Assembly (NCBI RefSeq): GCF_000336995.1
Contig: NZ_AOJI01000017.1
Location: 130,095-194,094, forward strand
Direction of reading: 5' to 3'
DNA length: 64,000 nucleotides
Origin: Halorubrum aidingense JCM 13560
GTDB taxonomy: Archaea; Halobacteriota; Halobacteria; Halobacteriales; Haloferacaceae
The notes under the pieces are model-generated. The model was not told where the DNA came from. It did no database searches and saw only the letters and a program-made list of their open reading frames with translations. Below, one piece after another: positions 35,146-43,405 of this stretch; position 1 is the first letter of the stretch; every line of letters starts with the position of its first letter. Both the position numbers and the translations under genes were made by a program.

Positions 35146-37386
35146 ATGGTGTATAGTGGGAAGTCAATTTCTGTTTTATGTGTGGATGATGAACCCGGTC
35201 TCGCTGACCTGACGGCCACTTTTCTGGAACGCTTCGATGAGGACTTCTCCACGAGTACCGCCGAAAGCGCACAAGAGGGTCTGGACTACCTCGACGAGAA
35301 TCACGTTGACTGCATTGTGAGTGATCACGATATGCCTCGGATAGATGGTCTTGAGTTTCTGCAAGCAGTCCGGGCAGCGAATCCCGAGCTTCCATTCATC
35401 TTGTTTACTGGCCGTGGATCCGAAGAAATCGCCAGTGACGCGATTTCGGCGGGAGTGAGCGATTACATGCAGAAAGAATCGGGAAACAACCAGTACGCCG
35501 TCCTTGGCAAGCGGATACGGAACGTCGTCAACAGATACCGGTCACGCCTTCAAAAGCAAGAAGTCGAAACGAGAGCCGAAACGATTCTGGAAGCCTCGCC
35601 CGACGCGATTCTGGTCAGCGTCAACAGCGAATTCGTCTATGCCAATACTGCTGCTGCTACCCTCTACGACGTTTCCGAGAGGTCTGACCTGCTTGGCCGG
35701 CAGGTTGGTGAATTCATCCATCCGGATTACCGCGACGATGTCGACCGACAATTGCAAGCGGTCGAATCCGGAGAACAGCCCACCGACCACATTCCACGGA
35801 CACTGTTGACGCTCGAGGGCACAGAAATCCCCGTCCAAGTCACCGCTCGACACGTGATGTGGGACGGCGATCCCGGTGTCGTTGCAATCGTCCGCGACCT
35901 CTCACAGCAAGAGGAGTATATTCGCCAACAGGAAAGATACGAAGCGTCGTTCCACGGCGCCTTCGACGCGATGGTCGTTGCAGATGACGAGGGGCGGTAT
36001 ATCGAAGCGAATCAGGGTGCGTGTGAACTGTTCGGGTTGGAGAAAGAGGAACTTCTCGGCCGGTCGATAGACGAATTCATTCCCGAAGACTATGACTTCG
36101 CTGAAGCATGGCTGAATTTCGAAAAAAATGTCATAGATAGGGGGACGCTTGAGATAATCCGTGACGATGGCGAAACACGAATCATCGAATACGCCGCGAC
36201 AGCGAATATCGTCACCGGGGAGCATCTCTCGGTGCTTCGTGACGTAACCGATCGGGACAATCGAGAGGACGTACTCAGAGAGATGTACAACATCATCTCG
36301 AACCGCAGCCAGCCGTTCGAGGAGCAGGTCGAGGCGCTGATCGAGTTAGGTCGACGGGAACTCGACGTCGCCTACGGTACGCTCTCAGAGATTCGAGGCG
36401 ACGATTACATCTTCGAGATCGTGGCTGCTGACGACGATAGCATTCAGGCCGGCGATGTCGTTCCTGTGTCGGCGACGAACTGTGAGATCGCCGCGAATAC
36501 CGAACGGACACTCGTCCTCGGTGACGTTGAACGAGACGCACCTGAGGAAACGGATCGCGCTGGGTACGCTGAATGGGGAATCTCCTGCTATCTGGGTGCG
36601 CCTGTCTTCACCGACGATGACGTGTACGGAACATTTTGTTTCTACGATACCGAACCACGTGGAGGACAGTTCTCCGAGTGGGAAGTGACGCTCGTCGATC
36701 TCATGAGTCGCTGGGTCAGCTATGAACTCCAACGCCAGCAAGCGAATGTTCGTCTCAAAGAGCAGAACGAAAAGCTAGAACAGTTCGCGTCGATCGTCTC
36801 GCATGACCTACGCAATCCCCTGAACGTGCTTGAGGGGTCACTCCAACTCGCCGAGGAAACCGGTGACAAAGAGAACTTCGAGCGGTGCTACCGTGCGAAG
36901 GAGCGGATGGAGACACTCATCGATGATCTCTTGTCGTTGGCTCGTGCGGGGGCGATGATCGACGAGAGGGAGTCAGTATCGCTCGCCTCACTCGTCGAAG
37001 AATGTTGGCAAGGAGTCGGGGTAGAGACTGGAACACTCCAGCTCGAATTCGATTCAGCAACAGAGGTTTATGCCGATAGAAGTCGACTTCAACAACTCTT
37101 TGAGAACCTCATTCGGAACGTGTTCGACCACGGAAGCGACGATAGCACTGTGATCGTGGGTGCGCTTGACGACGGGTTCTACGTCGAGGATGACGGCCCC
37201 GGGATCCCAGAGGACGACCGACCGAAGGTTTTCGAGGGTGGGTATTCGACGGCAGAGAACGGTACCGGGTTCGGTCTCGCGATTGTGAAAGAGATCGTCG
37301 ATGCCCACGAGTGGGAAATTCACGTGACTGACTCGGAGACGGGTGGGGCTCGCTTCGAGATCACCGGCAGCGACATTAAGCGATGA
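35146..37386 (+). CDS. Hybrid histidine kinase REC-PAS-PAS-GAF-HisKA-HATPase
   Basis: The protein has 746 residues. The N-terminal receiver domain (about 8-120) contains CVDDEPG, the phospho-acceptor region CIVSDHDMP and a late Lys. Two PAS domains follow (about 145-265 and 270-390), then a GAF domain (about 400-555). HisKA has the phospho-His in IVSHDLRNPLNVLEG. The ATPase has the N box LIRNVFDHG, G1 DDGPGIPEDD and G2 GTGFGLAIV. It has no membrane segment, so it is cytosolic. No separate response regulator is adjacent; an N-terminal REC ahead of sensors is common in haloarchaea. The signal is unknown. Confidence 0.92.
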   Translation: MVYSGKSISVLCVDDEPGLADLTATFLERFDEDFSTSTAESAQEGLDYLDENHVDCIVSDHDMPRIDGLEFLQAVRAANPELPFILFTGRGSEEIASDAISAGVSDYMQKESGNNQYAVLGKRIRNVVNRYRSRLQKQEVETRAETILEASPDAILVSVNSEFVYANTAAATLYDVSERSDLLGRQVGEFIHPDYRDDVDRQLQAVESGEQPTDHIPRTLLTLEGTEIPVQVTARHVMWDGDPGVVAIVRDLSQQEEYIRQQERYEASFHGAFDAMVVADDEGRYIEANQGACELFGLEKEELLGRSIDEFIPEDYDFAEAWLNFEKNVIDRGTLEIIRDDGETRIIEYAATANIVTGEHLSVLRDVTDRDNREDVLREMYNIISNRSQPFEEQVEALIELGRRELDVAYGTLSEIRGDDYIFEIVAADDDSIQAGDVVPVSATNCEIAANTERTLVLGDVERDAPEETDRAGYAEWGISCYLGAPVFTDDDVYGTFCFYDTEPRGGQFSEWEVTLVDLMSRWVSYELQRQQANVRLKEQNEKLEQFASIVSHDLRNPLNVLEGSLQLAEETGDKENFERCYRAKERMETLIDDLLSLARAGAMIDERESVSLASLVEECWQGVGVETGTLQLEFDSATEVYADRSRLQQLFENLIRNVFDHGSDDSTVIVGALDDGFYVEDDGPGIPEDDRPKVFEGGYSTAENGTGFGLAIVKEIVDAHEWEIHVTDSETGGARFEITGSDIKR

Positions 37387-37477
37387 ATTCGCACGCTTCC
37401 ACATCAACCAATCCGGCTACTCCACGGTACAACTGAAGAGCACCTATCGCAACCAAACTGTGTCTTGCTGACCGACG

Positions 37478-37625
37478 TTAGGAAGTGCGCTTGACAGTTT
37501 CGTCGGTAGGATCGACGAAAGACGGGTGTTCGAGGTCGTGTAGGAGCGCCCGAACGAAGATCTGACTTGTTCCTCTTTGGTGACAGTCTGATCGAGTTTT
37601 GTCCCATTAATCGCAAGAAGGAGGT
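37478..37625 (-). pseudogene. Possible frameshifted gene fragment
   Basis: Reading leftwards, one frame gives a protein-like LLAINGTKLDQTVTKEEQV and the next frame continues with FVRALLHDLEHPSFVDPTDE before a stop at 37478. The change of frame within one plausible protein suggests decay of an accessory gene. The loose resemblance of the first part to Doc/Fic-type toxins is too weak to name it. Confidence 0.25.
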
Positions 37626-37725
37626 GGGGTTAACCCGTCGCGGGTTGAAATCACCTCTCTAAAAACTGATCGTATTTATAAAGGCCCCCGCTCCGTACTG
37701 TGATTCTAAATCAACCCGAAGAAGG

Positions 37726-37739
37726 ATGGGCGCTGCAGG
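37726..37739 (-). repeat. Degenerate tRNA-Arg 3'-end copy (att remnant)
   Basis: ATGGGCGCTGCAGG is identical to the first 14 bases of the 23-bp att repeats at 43101 and 52381. The sequence diverges immediately after. The 55 bases to its left also resemble those left of the intact tRNA copy, including a TATA element about 48 bases away and a GATTC at the same offset, which supports a true integration scar. Confidence 0.55.
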
Positions 37740-37904
37740 CTTCTGTTCGACCGTCGAACGAGTCGACTTTCGAGGCGTGAGGCGGCTGAATTCGGACGAC
37801 TCAGTATTTCCACTTCTGTCCGATATGCTGATACTACGGGAGTTTCAGTGCAAAATGCAGAGTGTGTTTCGGTATCAACCGTATCATTTCAGGCGTACGC
37901 TCCG

Positions 37905-38669
37905 CTATAACACGACGAGCGCAATTCCGACGCTCGCGCTACCGAGTAGTACCACAACAATCACTCGGGCAATCTGTTTCGCACCAGCTATCGACGTTAC
38001 TGCAACGTATACAGATAGCTGTACCACCGTCGCTACCACGATTCCAATTCGGGTAGTGCTTGCTGAAAGAGATAGGTCAACGGAATTGACGAGGGCAAGA
38101 ATGACCGCGACAAGGCCGCCGATCGCTAACGCTGATCGAATTCGAAACGGAGTATTCAATTCGCTCGTTGGTGGTTCACGATTTCGAGTACGAAACCAGA
38201 GACCCCCTGTTACGAGGAATCCTACCCCGGCCATCGCCACGAACGGAACCACGAGTGATTTGGCAAGTGCAGGGCTGACGATGGCCACGACGATGAAGTT
38301 ACGTAAGAACAGCATCGTCGACGCGATTGCGGCTGCGACCGTGTAGGCAAGATCGAACTCCGGATGACGCCGATACTGTTCGGTGAGTGATGTGATCGTC
38401 ATTCCGGGGGACACGGCGCCCCCCAGTGCTCCCGTGACGCCGATTGCAGTCCCCGGATCGACTACCTTGGATAGGAGGTACCCGAGAAAACTCAGTCCCG
38501 CGACGAACACCACGACCAACCAGACTTGTCGCGGGTTCACTCCGAACAGTACGTCGAGGCGCTCGTCAGGTAAAACCAGCAAGACGAGGAGAAGAGCGGA
38601 AAACTCAGCTGCCGCTCTGAGGTCTTCCGGGTCGATGCAGTCTCTCATCTCGTTCCAGCGAGTGCTCAT
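37905..38669 (-). CDS. DUF4010 membrane protein
   Basis: The protein has 254 residues and about seven hydrophobic helices. Conserved-looking DUF4010 segments include GYLLSKVVDPGTAIGVTGALGG, SPGMTITSLTEQ and AAAIASTMLFLRNFIVVAIV. In bacteria DUF4010 usually follows an MgtC/SapB domain in one polypeptide of about 400 residues; here the MgtC half is absent. The start codon overlaps the stop of the RPH-like gene by four bases, so the two are coupled. A transport or membrane-stress role is possible but unproven. Confidence 0.72.
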   Translation of the reverse strand: MSTRWNEMRDCIDPEDLRAAAEFSALLLVLLVLPDERLDVLFGVNPRQVWLVVVFVAGLSFLGYLLSKVVDPGTAIGVTGALGGAVSPGMTITSLTEQYRRHPEFDLAYTVAAAIASTMLFLRNFIVVAIVSPALAKSLVVPFVAMAGVGFLVTGGLWFRTRNREPPTSELNTPFRIRSALAIGGLVAVILALVNSVDLSLSASTTRIGIVVATVVQLSVYVAVTSIAGAKQIARVIVVVLLGSASVGIALVVL

Positions 38670-41422
38670 CGCTTACTTTCAGAGTTGGAATCTCCCGTCG
38701 GTCGGTCCGTTCGGTCGAGCAACTCGACGGTTCCGCGCTCGCCGTCGATTCGAATTCGCTCGCCCGTTCGGATTTCGTCGGTCGCGTTCGCCACCGACAC
38801 CACGGCCGGGATACCGTATTCACGTGCGACCAGTGCGCCGTGAGTCATCCGGCCACCAACCTCCATCACTAACCCGGCCGCATCCTGGAACAGCGGTGTC
38901 CATCCAACATCCGTAGAGGGGGCAACGAGAATCTCGCCCTTCGACATCGACTGTTCAGACGGATCGTGCATCACCTTGGCAACTCCTTCGACCACACCGG
39001 ACGAGACTGGCGTTCCGGTAAATACGTGTTCCGAGGGTGAACCATCTCTCTTGCCTGTCGGTGTCTCTCCTTCGCTCGTGAGAATCGGTGGTGCCCTCAT
39101 TGACGCATATCGCTGGTGAGTATCACGCCGTTCGGTGATGTCCACATCGAGTGTTGACTCACTATCGAGTGCATCCAACAACTCCCGTTTCCGGAGGAAC
39201 CAGACGTCCTCTGGGTGTTCCAATACACCAGCCATAGCGAGTTCAGTACCCGCATCGGAGACACAGTCGTGTACGGCCGCGAGAAACCGCGCAGATCCGT
39301 GCTTGTGATGCTCTCGGAGCTGAATTCCCCCTCGGTATACGTGGATCAACTGCCCAACAATCGGCCGTTTCACGGGACCGAAGAGTCCTCGACTGGCGCG
39401 ATTCTCAATTGTCTCGGCGGCTTCACCTGCGTCCTGTTTCAGTTGAGCCAAGTGTTTGCGGTGTTCCCCCTGATCGCTACTCCGAAGATTACTCCGGATC
39501 GTCTGGAAGAGTATCGAAGGGTCGTCTCGCCAGCGTGGTCGGCTCAGGTCTATCTCGTTACTCGCCCGGAAGCCAAAGTCGTCGAGGAACGTCTCGAATG
39601 CCGCCACAAATTGCTTACCGCCATCGATATCTTCGATCTCTGAGAGTGAGGATTCTTCTCGAATCGCCGCTTCAACGTCGGGATGTTTCCTAGCAGTGTC
39701 TGCGAGGTCGCCGAGCCGCTGATTGATTTCGGTGGCGATTTCGTCGTCGAATCCACGGCTGAGTGCCGTAAGTTCGTCGCCTGCGTCTGGGTATAGCCGT
39801 TCCAGTACATTACCCGCCACGACGCCGGCAAGGAGATACGGCATCGACTTGCTTCCTACCGAAGCGGCAAGGGTACCGAGGTCAGTTCCCTCAAACGCCA
39901 CTCGAATACGCTCGCTCAAAGATTCGGGGTGGGAGACACGAGTCGCCATCTTTTCTCCCGCCCGTTCGACACCAGCACGGACGCGCTCGGCGTCGGGTGG
40001 CCCGAAAAGGAACGGCTTGAGGAGGCCGGCCAACAGGTGTGGTGCGTTTGAAACAGCGAGTGGGAGGAAGCGTCGGCTCATGCGACCGAGCTTTTGAAGC
40101 CTGTTCGTGAGCGTGTCGTGGGAAACTGTATCGTCGTGTCGGTCGAGGATATCTTCGAGTGCACGCGTCGCGGGTTCGCTCATCGAGTCGAGGACGCGAA
40201 GAGCGATCTTTCGTGTTACTTCTCCTCGTAGAAGCGGGGTGAGGTCCACATACACTCGGTGTCCGGCTTCGACTGCGAACGATGGCTCAGATTCGGCGGA
40301 CTGGAACCGAGCAACAGATCTGTTTACTGTTTCCCGCATCCAATCGACGACCAGTGGTGGGAGTGCCTCGGCCATCGCTTGCTGGTGACCGATACTGAAG
40401 TAGATGTGCAGCTGGTCATCGGCTGGCGCTGGTGATGGGAGCGGATACAAAGAGGTGATCGGACGTGACTGGAGCAGCAAGAACTCGTCATCGACGAGTG
40501 CCCATTCGATGTCCTGTGGGCTGCCGAGTAGTTCTTCGACACCTCCCCCGAGCTCTACGAGCTTTCGTAGTTGGGGATCGGTCAACGCCCGGCTCTCGCG
40601 GCGTACCGTAGATACCTCTTCCAGCGATGGCTCGTCTCGGCCGTCCTTCCCCAAGCGGAGCGCGAGGTGTTTTTCGCCGACTTCGTATTCGAGTACTTCT
40701 CTAGTTCGCCGGTCAACACGTGCGTTGTCTGGGGATACGTCTCCGGCGACCACCGTATCGCCAAGTCCATAGTTAGCGTCAATCGATGCGATGTGGCGAT
40801 TGCCGGACACAGGATCGGCGGTGAAGAGCACTCCGGCGACCTCCGGTTCGACCATCGTCTGCACGACGACCGCCATCCCTACCTCAGAGTGCGAGACACC
40901 GTTCCGGAGCCGGTATGACACTGCCCGCTCCGTGAAGAGGCTCGCTATGCACTCCTGAACGTATTCGGGAACGTTTTCCTGGTCGATTCCGAGGAACGTC
41001 TCGTGCATGCCGGCGAATGACGCCGTCGGCAAATCTTCGGCCGTCGCACTCGACCGAACGGCGTACGAATCGGCATCGAGCGTGTCTACTGCATTCAAGA
41101 TAGCCCGTTGGACGTCCTCGGGAATCTCCCGCTCCCGGATCTTCGTCCTGAGTTCCTCACTCTTCGTAGCGATTTCGTCCGCACGCTCCGGGTCGAGTTC
41201 CGCTAACGATTCGATCTCTGCCCGGATGTCGAGCTCGTCGACGAGAACCTGATACGCGGCAGTCGTCACACACGCTCCAGCGGGGACTGGCATGCCCGCT
41301 TCGACTAAGCGAGCGAGATTTGCACCTTTACCGCCAGTGAGATCGATATTTTTCGCGTCTGCTTCGTCCAGCGAGATGACAAAGCGCGGGTCGCGTACCT
41401 CTGATAGTTCGGTCTCCGGCAT
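38666..41422 (-). CDS. PEP-synthase-like phosphotransferase, rifampin phosphotransferase (RPH) architecture
   Basis: The protein has 918 residues. An ATP-grasp domain (about 15-330: GGKGANLARLVEAGMPVPAG, SYAVRSSATAEDLPTASFAG, IEWALVDDEFLLLQSRP) is followed by a long helical middle domain (about 340-790). The swivelling phospho-His domain (about 800-900) has the catalytic His in GGRMTHGALVAREYGIPAV. The chain ends there: the PEP/pyruvate TIM barrel of true PEP synthase is missing. This matches antibiotic-inactivating RPH proteins and other orphan dikinases. It would transfer ATP beta-phosphate via His to an unknown small molecule. It is coupled to a DUF4010 gene downstream. Confidence 0.8.
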   Translation of the reverse strand: MPETELSEVRDPRFVISLDEADAKNIDLTGGKGANLARLVEAGMPVPAGACVTTAAYQVLVDELDIRAEIESLAELDPERADEIATKSEELRTKIREREIPEDVQRAILNAVDTLDADSYAVRSSATAEDLPTASFAGMHETFLGIDQENVPEYVQECIASLFTERAVSYRLRNGVSHSEVGMAVVVQTMVEPEVAGVLFTADPVSGNRHIASIDANYGLGDTVVAGDVSPDNARVDRRTREVLEYEVGEKHLALRLGKDGRDEPSLEEVSTVRRESRALTDPQLRKLVELGGGVEELLGSPQDIEWALVDDEFLLLQSRPITSLYPLPSPAPADDQLHIYFSIGHQQAMAEALPPLVVDWMRETVNRSVARFQSAESEPSFAVEAGHRVYVDLTPLLRGEVTRKIALRVLDSMSEPATRALEDILDRHDDTVSHDTLTNRLQKLGRMSRRFLPLAVSNAPHLLAGLLKPFLFGPPDAERVRAGVERAGEKMATRVSHPESLSERIRVAFEGTDLGTLAASVGSKSMPYLLAGVVAGNVLERLYPDAGDELTALSRGFDDEIATEINQRLGDLADTARKHPDVEAAIREESSLSEIEDIDGGKQFVAAFETFLDDFGFRASNEIDLSRPRWRDDPSILFQTIRSNLRSSDQGEHRKHLAQLKQDAGEAAETIENRASRGLFGPVKRPIVGQLIHVYRGGIQLREHHKHGSARFLAAVHDCVSDAGTELAMAGVLEHPEDVWFLRKRELLDALDSESTLDVDITERRDTHQRYASMRAPPILTSEGETPTGKRDGSPSEHVFTGTPVSSGVVEGVAKVMHDPSEQSMSKGEILVAPSTDVGWTPLFQDAAGLVMEVGGRMTHGALVAREYGIPAVVSVANATDEIRTGERIRIDGERGTVELLDRTDRPTGDSNSESKR

Positions 41423-41530
41423 CTAATTATCCCTCGTAATTACACGGTGTTGATCTGTAACGGAGCAGAGTTCCATAGCGCCCTATTGCCCAGGAGAGGT
41501 GTTAGACTGGTGCCTAGTACTAATGGCCGT

Positions 41531-41538
41531 TTATATAT
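41531..41538 (-). promoter_or_regulatory. TATA-like element upstream of the RPH-like gene
   Basis: Reading on the minus strand, an ATATATAA-type box lies about 110 bases before the start at 41422, in the 156-base gap after the HTH_10 gene. It would give a leader of roughly 80 bases, so the regulator and the RPH-like gene may have separate transcripts. Confidence 0.45.
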
Positions 41539-41578
41539 GAAATAGGGGGCTGCGTTGTTCGGGGGTCTCGGGCCGTGC

Positions 41579-42229
41579 TCAGAGTTCCAGTGCGCCGAAT
41601 ATTCTCGCTTCGATTTTCTGGAGGTGTTCGCTCACTGTCGGCACTGCGAGTTCGAGTTGTTCGGCGATGTCTCGGTGGGTCGCCCGCCGAGGAACGTCGT
41701 AGTACCCGCTGGCGAGTGCGACGTCTAGTACTTCTCGCTGTCGGTCGGTCAACAAATCTGTCATCGATTTCGGATCCTCGATGTACGGACCGATTCGTTC
41801 GACCGATATCTCGATCGCTGCCGGAATTTCGTCCAGTACTCCCGTGATTTCGCTGTTGGTTTCGCCGACTATGGTGAGCTTGAGCTGCCCCGCTTCTGTC
41901 GCCTCGATCGGGAAGTCGAAGAACACGCCCTGCTCTCGACGGAGTTCGAGAATCCGCCTGATGGACGACGGCGGTCGGGCGTGCACAAACACGAGTCCGA
42001 CGTTCGCGTCCTGTTCGGAGATACTGAACCCGAGGACGTCCTGTTCAGCCGAGAGGATTTCGCGCGCGTGCGGTAGGTTGCCCCGAATCCGGCCGAGGAG
42101 AACGAACGTTCCATCTTTGAGGAGGGAGAGATTGAAGATTCGCTCCCGTCGCACTCTCGATTCACTGGTGAACAGATGGTCCACAGGATGATCCGTCGGG
42201 GGTGAGACGAGGACTGTCACCGATCTCAT
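41579..42229 (-). CDS. HTH_10-type (bacterio-opsin activator-like) regulator
   Basis: The protein has 216 residues. The first 150 residues form the N-terminal sensory/beta region seen in haloarchaeal Bat-like regulators. The C-terminal HTH_10 domain starts LTDRQREVLDVALASGYYDVPRRATHRDIAEQL and ends VSEHLQKIEARI. No PAS or GAF domain is present. It lies immediately upstream of the RPH-like gene on the same strand and could control that operon in response to its substrate; this is inference from position. Confidence 0.8.
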   Translation of the reverse strand: MRSVTVLVSPPTDHPVDHLFTSESRVRRERIFNLSLLKDGTFVLLGRIRGNLPHAREILSAEQDVLGFSISEQDANVGLVFVHARPPSSIRRILELRREQGVFFDFPIEATEAGQLKLTIVGETNSEITGVLDEIPAAIEISVERIGPYIEDPKSMTDLLTDRQREVLDVALASGYYDVPRRATHRDIAEQLELAVPTVSEHLQKIEARIFGALEL

Positions 42230-42374
42230 CGGCGTACCACCTGACCCAGGGGTTCACTGAATGGGTAGCCTCTCACTCTCAAACTCTGCATTTATACTAC
42301 TATTGAAGCTAGGCGGTTGCTTAGCCTTCACTATCGCATTCGGAATTCAGCTTCTAGGTGGTGGCCTCCTTGAG

Positions 42375-42815
42375 TTACTCCCGTTCTGGTGCATTTTCGT
42401 CGTAGTATTTTACAAGGAGATCGAGATAAACCAGTTTACACGTGAGTGCGACACCCCCTCCAAGGGCCGCTATCCGCGGGTCGCGCTTGTAGGCTCCGTA
42501 CAGTCCATAAAAATACGCAACGGCGTTCAAGACGTTGAGAACGCCAGGGAGACTCGTCTCGAACACCCCGTGGCCCTCCGCTAACCACAACTGCTCCCCG
42601 AGGACACTTCGACTAATCCACGCATCCTCCGTTTCCGGTTCGGGGAAGAGTACCGGATTGATGACCACATAGAGAAGAGTCAAGCCAACCATCCGCCAAT
42701 CCCGACGATACAGTCCAAGGAGGAGTACTGGTCCCATTGGAAGTCGCGTATAGCCACTCCACGGATTCGTGTGCCGTGCCCAGAAGTCCTCACTCAGGAC
42801 GTCTGTGAGAGCCAT
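42375..42815 (-). CDS. DUF6653-like membrane protein
   Basis: The protein has about 146 residues from the ATG at 42815. The N-terminal FWARHTNPWSGYTRLPMGP is the recognisable haloarchaeal signature, followed by about three hydrophobic segments (LTLLYVVINPVLF, LPGVLNVLNAVAYFYG, ALGGGVALTCKLVYL). A longer start at 42920 is in frame, but the added residues look like translated upstream DNA. It heads the minus-strand group that includes the HTH_10 regulator and the RPH-like operon. Function is unknown. Confidence 0.65.
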   Translation of the reverse strand: MALTDVLSEDFWARHTNPWSGYTRLPMGPVLLLGLYRRDWRMVGLTLLYVVINPVLFPEPETEDAWISRSVLGEQLWLAEGHGVFETSLPGVLNVLNAVAYFYGLYGAYKRDPRIAALGGGVALTCKLVYLDLLVKYYDENAPERE

Positions 42816-43100
42816 AACGTCACTTACGCGAAAGCCTCGTATCAATTTGCTGTATACACTCTCTATCGTCAGCACGCCTTTTCTGGCAACCCAAGAAAAA
42901 ATCGATACCAAGGAATCCATTCCAGTGTGAGCAGGGACTGCTCGTCAATCGGCGATTGATTTTCCGAATCGCCACCCGTTTGGTTGTACGCGAATCCCAG
43001 TGGAACTCCCCTACCGTTCGATCATCGAACGAAAATATTGACACTGCGTTCGATTGGAGGATTATCCCGATGCTGTCGGGCGATTACACACTTCAAAAAT

Positions 43101-43123
43101 ATGGGCGCTGCAGGATTTGAACC
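43101..43123 (-). repeat. attL: 23-bp copy of tRNA-Arg 3' end
   Basis: Identical to 52381-52403 for 23 bases beginning ATGGGCGCTGCAGGATTTGA, then diverging. On the minus strand it is the acceptor stem and part of the T-arm of tRNA-Arg. It marks the tRNA-distal end of the integrated element. Confidence 0.88.
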
Positions 43124-43133
43124 ACGTGAAGAG

Positions 43134-43190
43134 ACTTGAAAATAACCTGCCGGCTGCGGCCTACGGCCGTTCCGGCAGTCGTTTTCAAGT
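43134..43190. repeat. Long nested inverted repeat beside attL
   Basis: Three nested complementary pairs share one centre: ACTTGAAAA (43134-43142) with TTTTCAAGT (43182-43190), CTGCCGG (43147-43153) with CCGGCAG (43172-43178), and CGGCC (43157-43161) with GGCCG (43165-43169). The whole 57 bases could form a long hairpin. Its place, 11 bases inside attL, fits an integrase arm site or transcription barrier. Confidence 0.8.
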
Positions 43191-43405
43191 CACTTCCCTG
43201 ATTCGAGGTTCAGTCGCTCGCTGTGCTCGCTCCCTGCACCTCTCACCCGCGACATCTCGGGTCCTGCTCGCTACGCTGCGCGGGCTTCCGACTACCTCGA
43301 AGCCAGCGAGACGCGAGCCCCGGTGGGCTAAGCGGCCGGTTGTCGCTCCACCGTCGGTTGACCCGTTGACGAACAGCGTAATCGGCTCGATTTGCGGCCA
43401 AAGAG

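Larger units (their letters stand above)
37387..37904. other. Junction region with gene relic and degenerate att copy
   Basis: These 518 bases lack an intact gene. On the minus strand (about 37625 down to 37478) a translation can be pieced together in two frames, LLAINGTKLDQTVTKEEQ and then SQIFVRALLHDLEHPSFVD, suggesting a frameshifted gene relic. A TATA-like TATTTATAAA at 37673-37682 and a 14-bp copy of the tRNA-Arg 3' end at 37726-37739 mark an old integration junction. Confidence 0.5.
42816..43405. other. Left junction of the tRNA-Arg element
   Basis: These 590 bases contain no intact gene. From left to right there is an AT-rich stretch, a small CCCGA...TCGGG hairpin near 43072-43086, the 23-bp att copy (43101-43123), a long nested inverted repeat (43134-43190) and about 200 GC-rich bases leading to the integrase start. 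Confidence 0.7.

Noticed and set aside
42261..42584. Plus-strand frame with a hydrophobic start
   Set aside because: Most of it overlaps the better supported DUF6653-like gene in antisense, and no promoter or family is visible.
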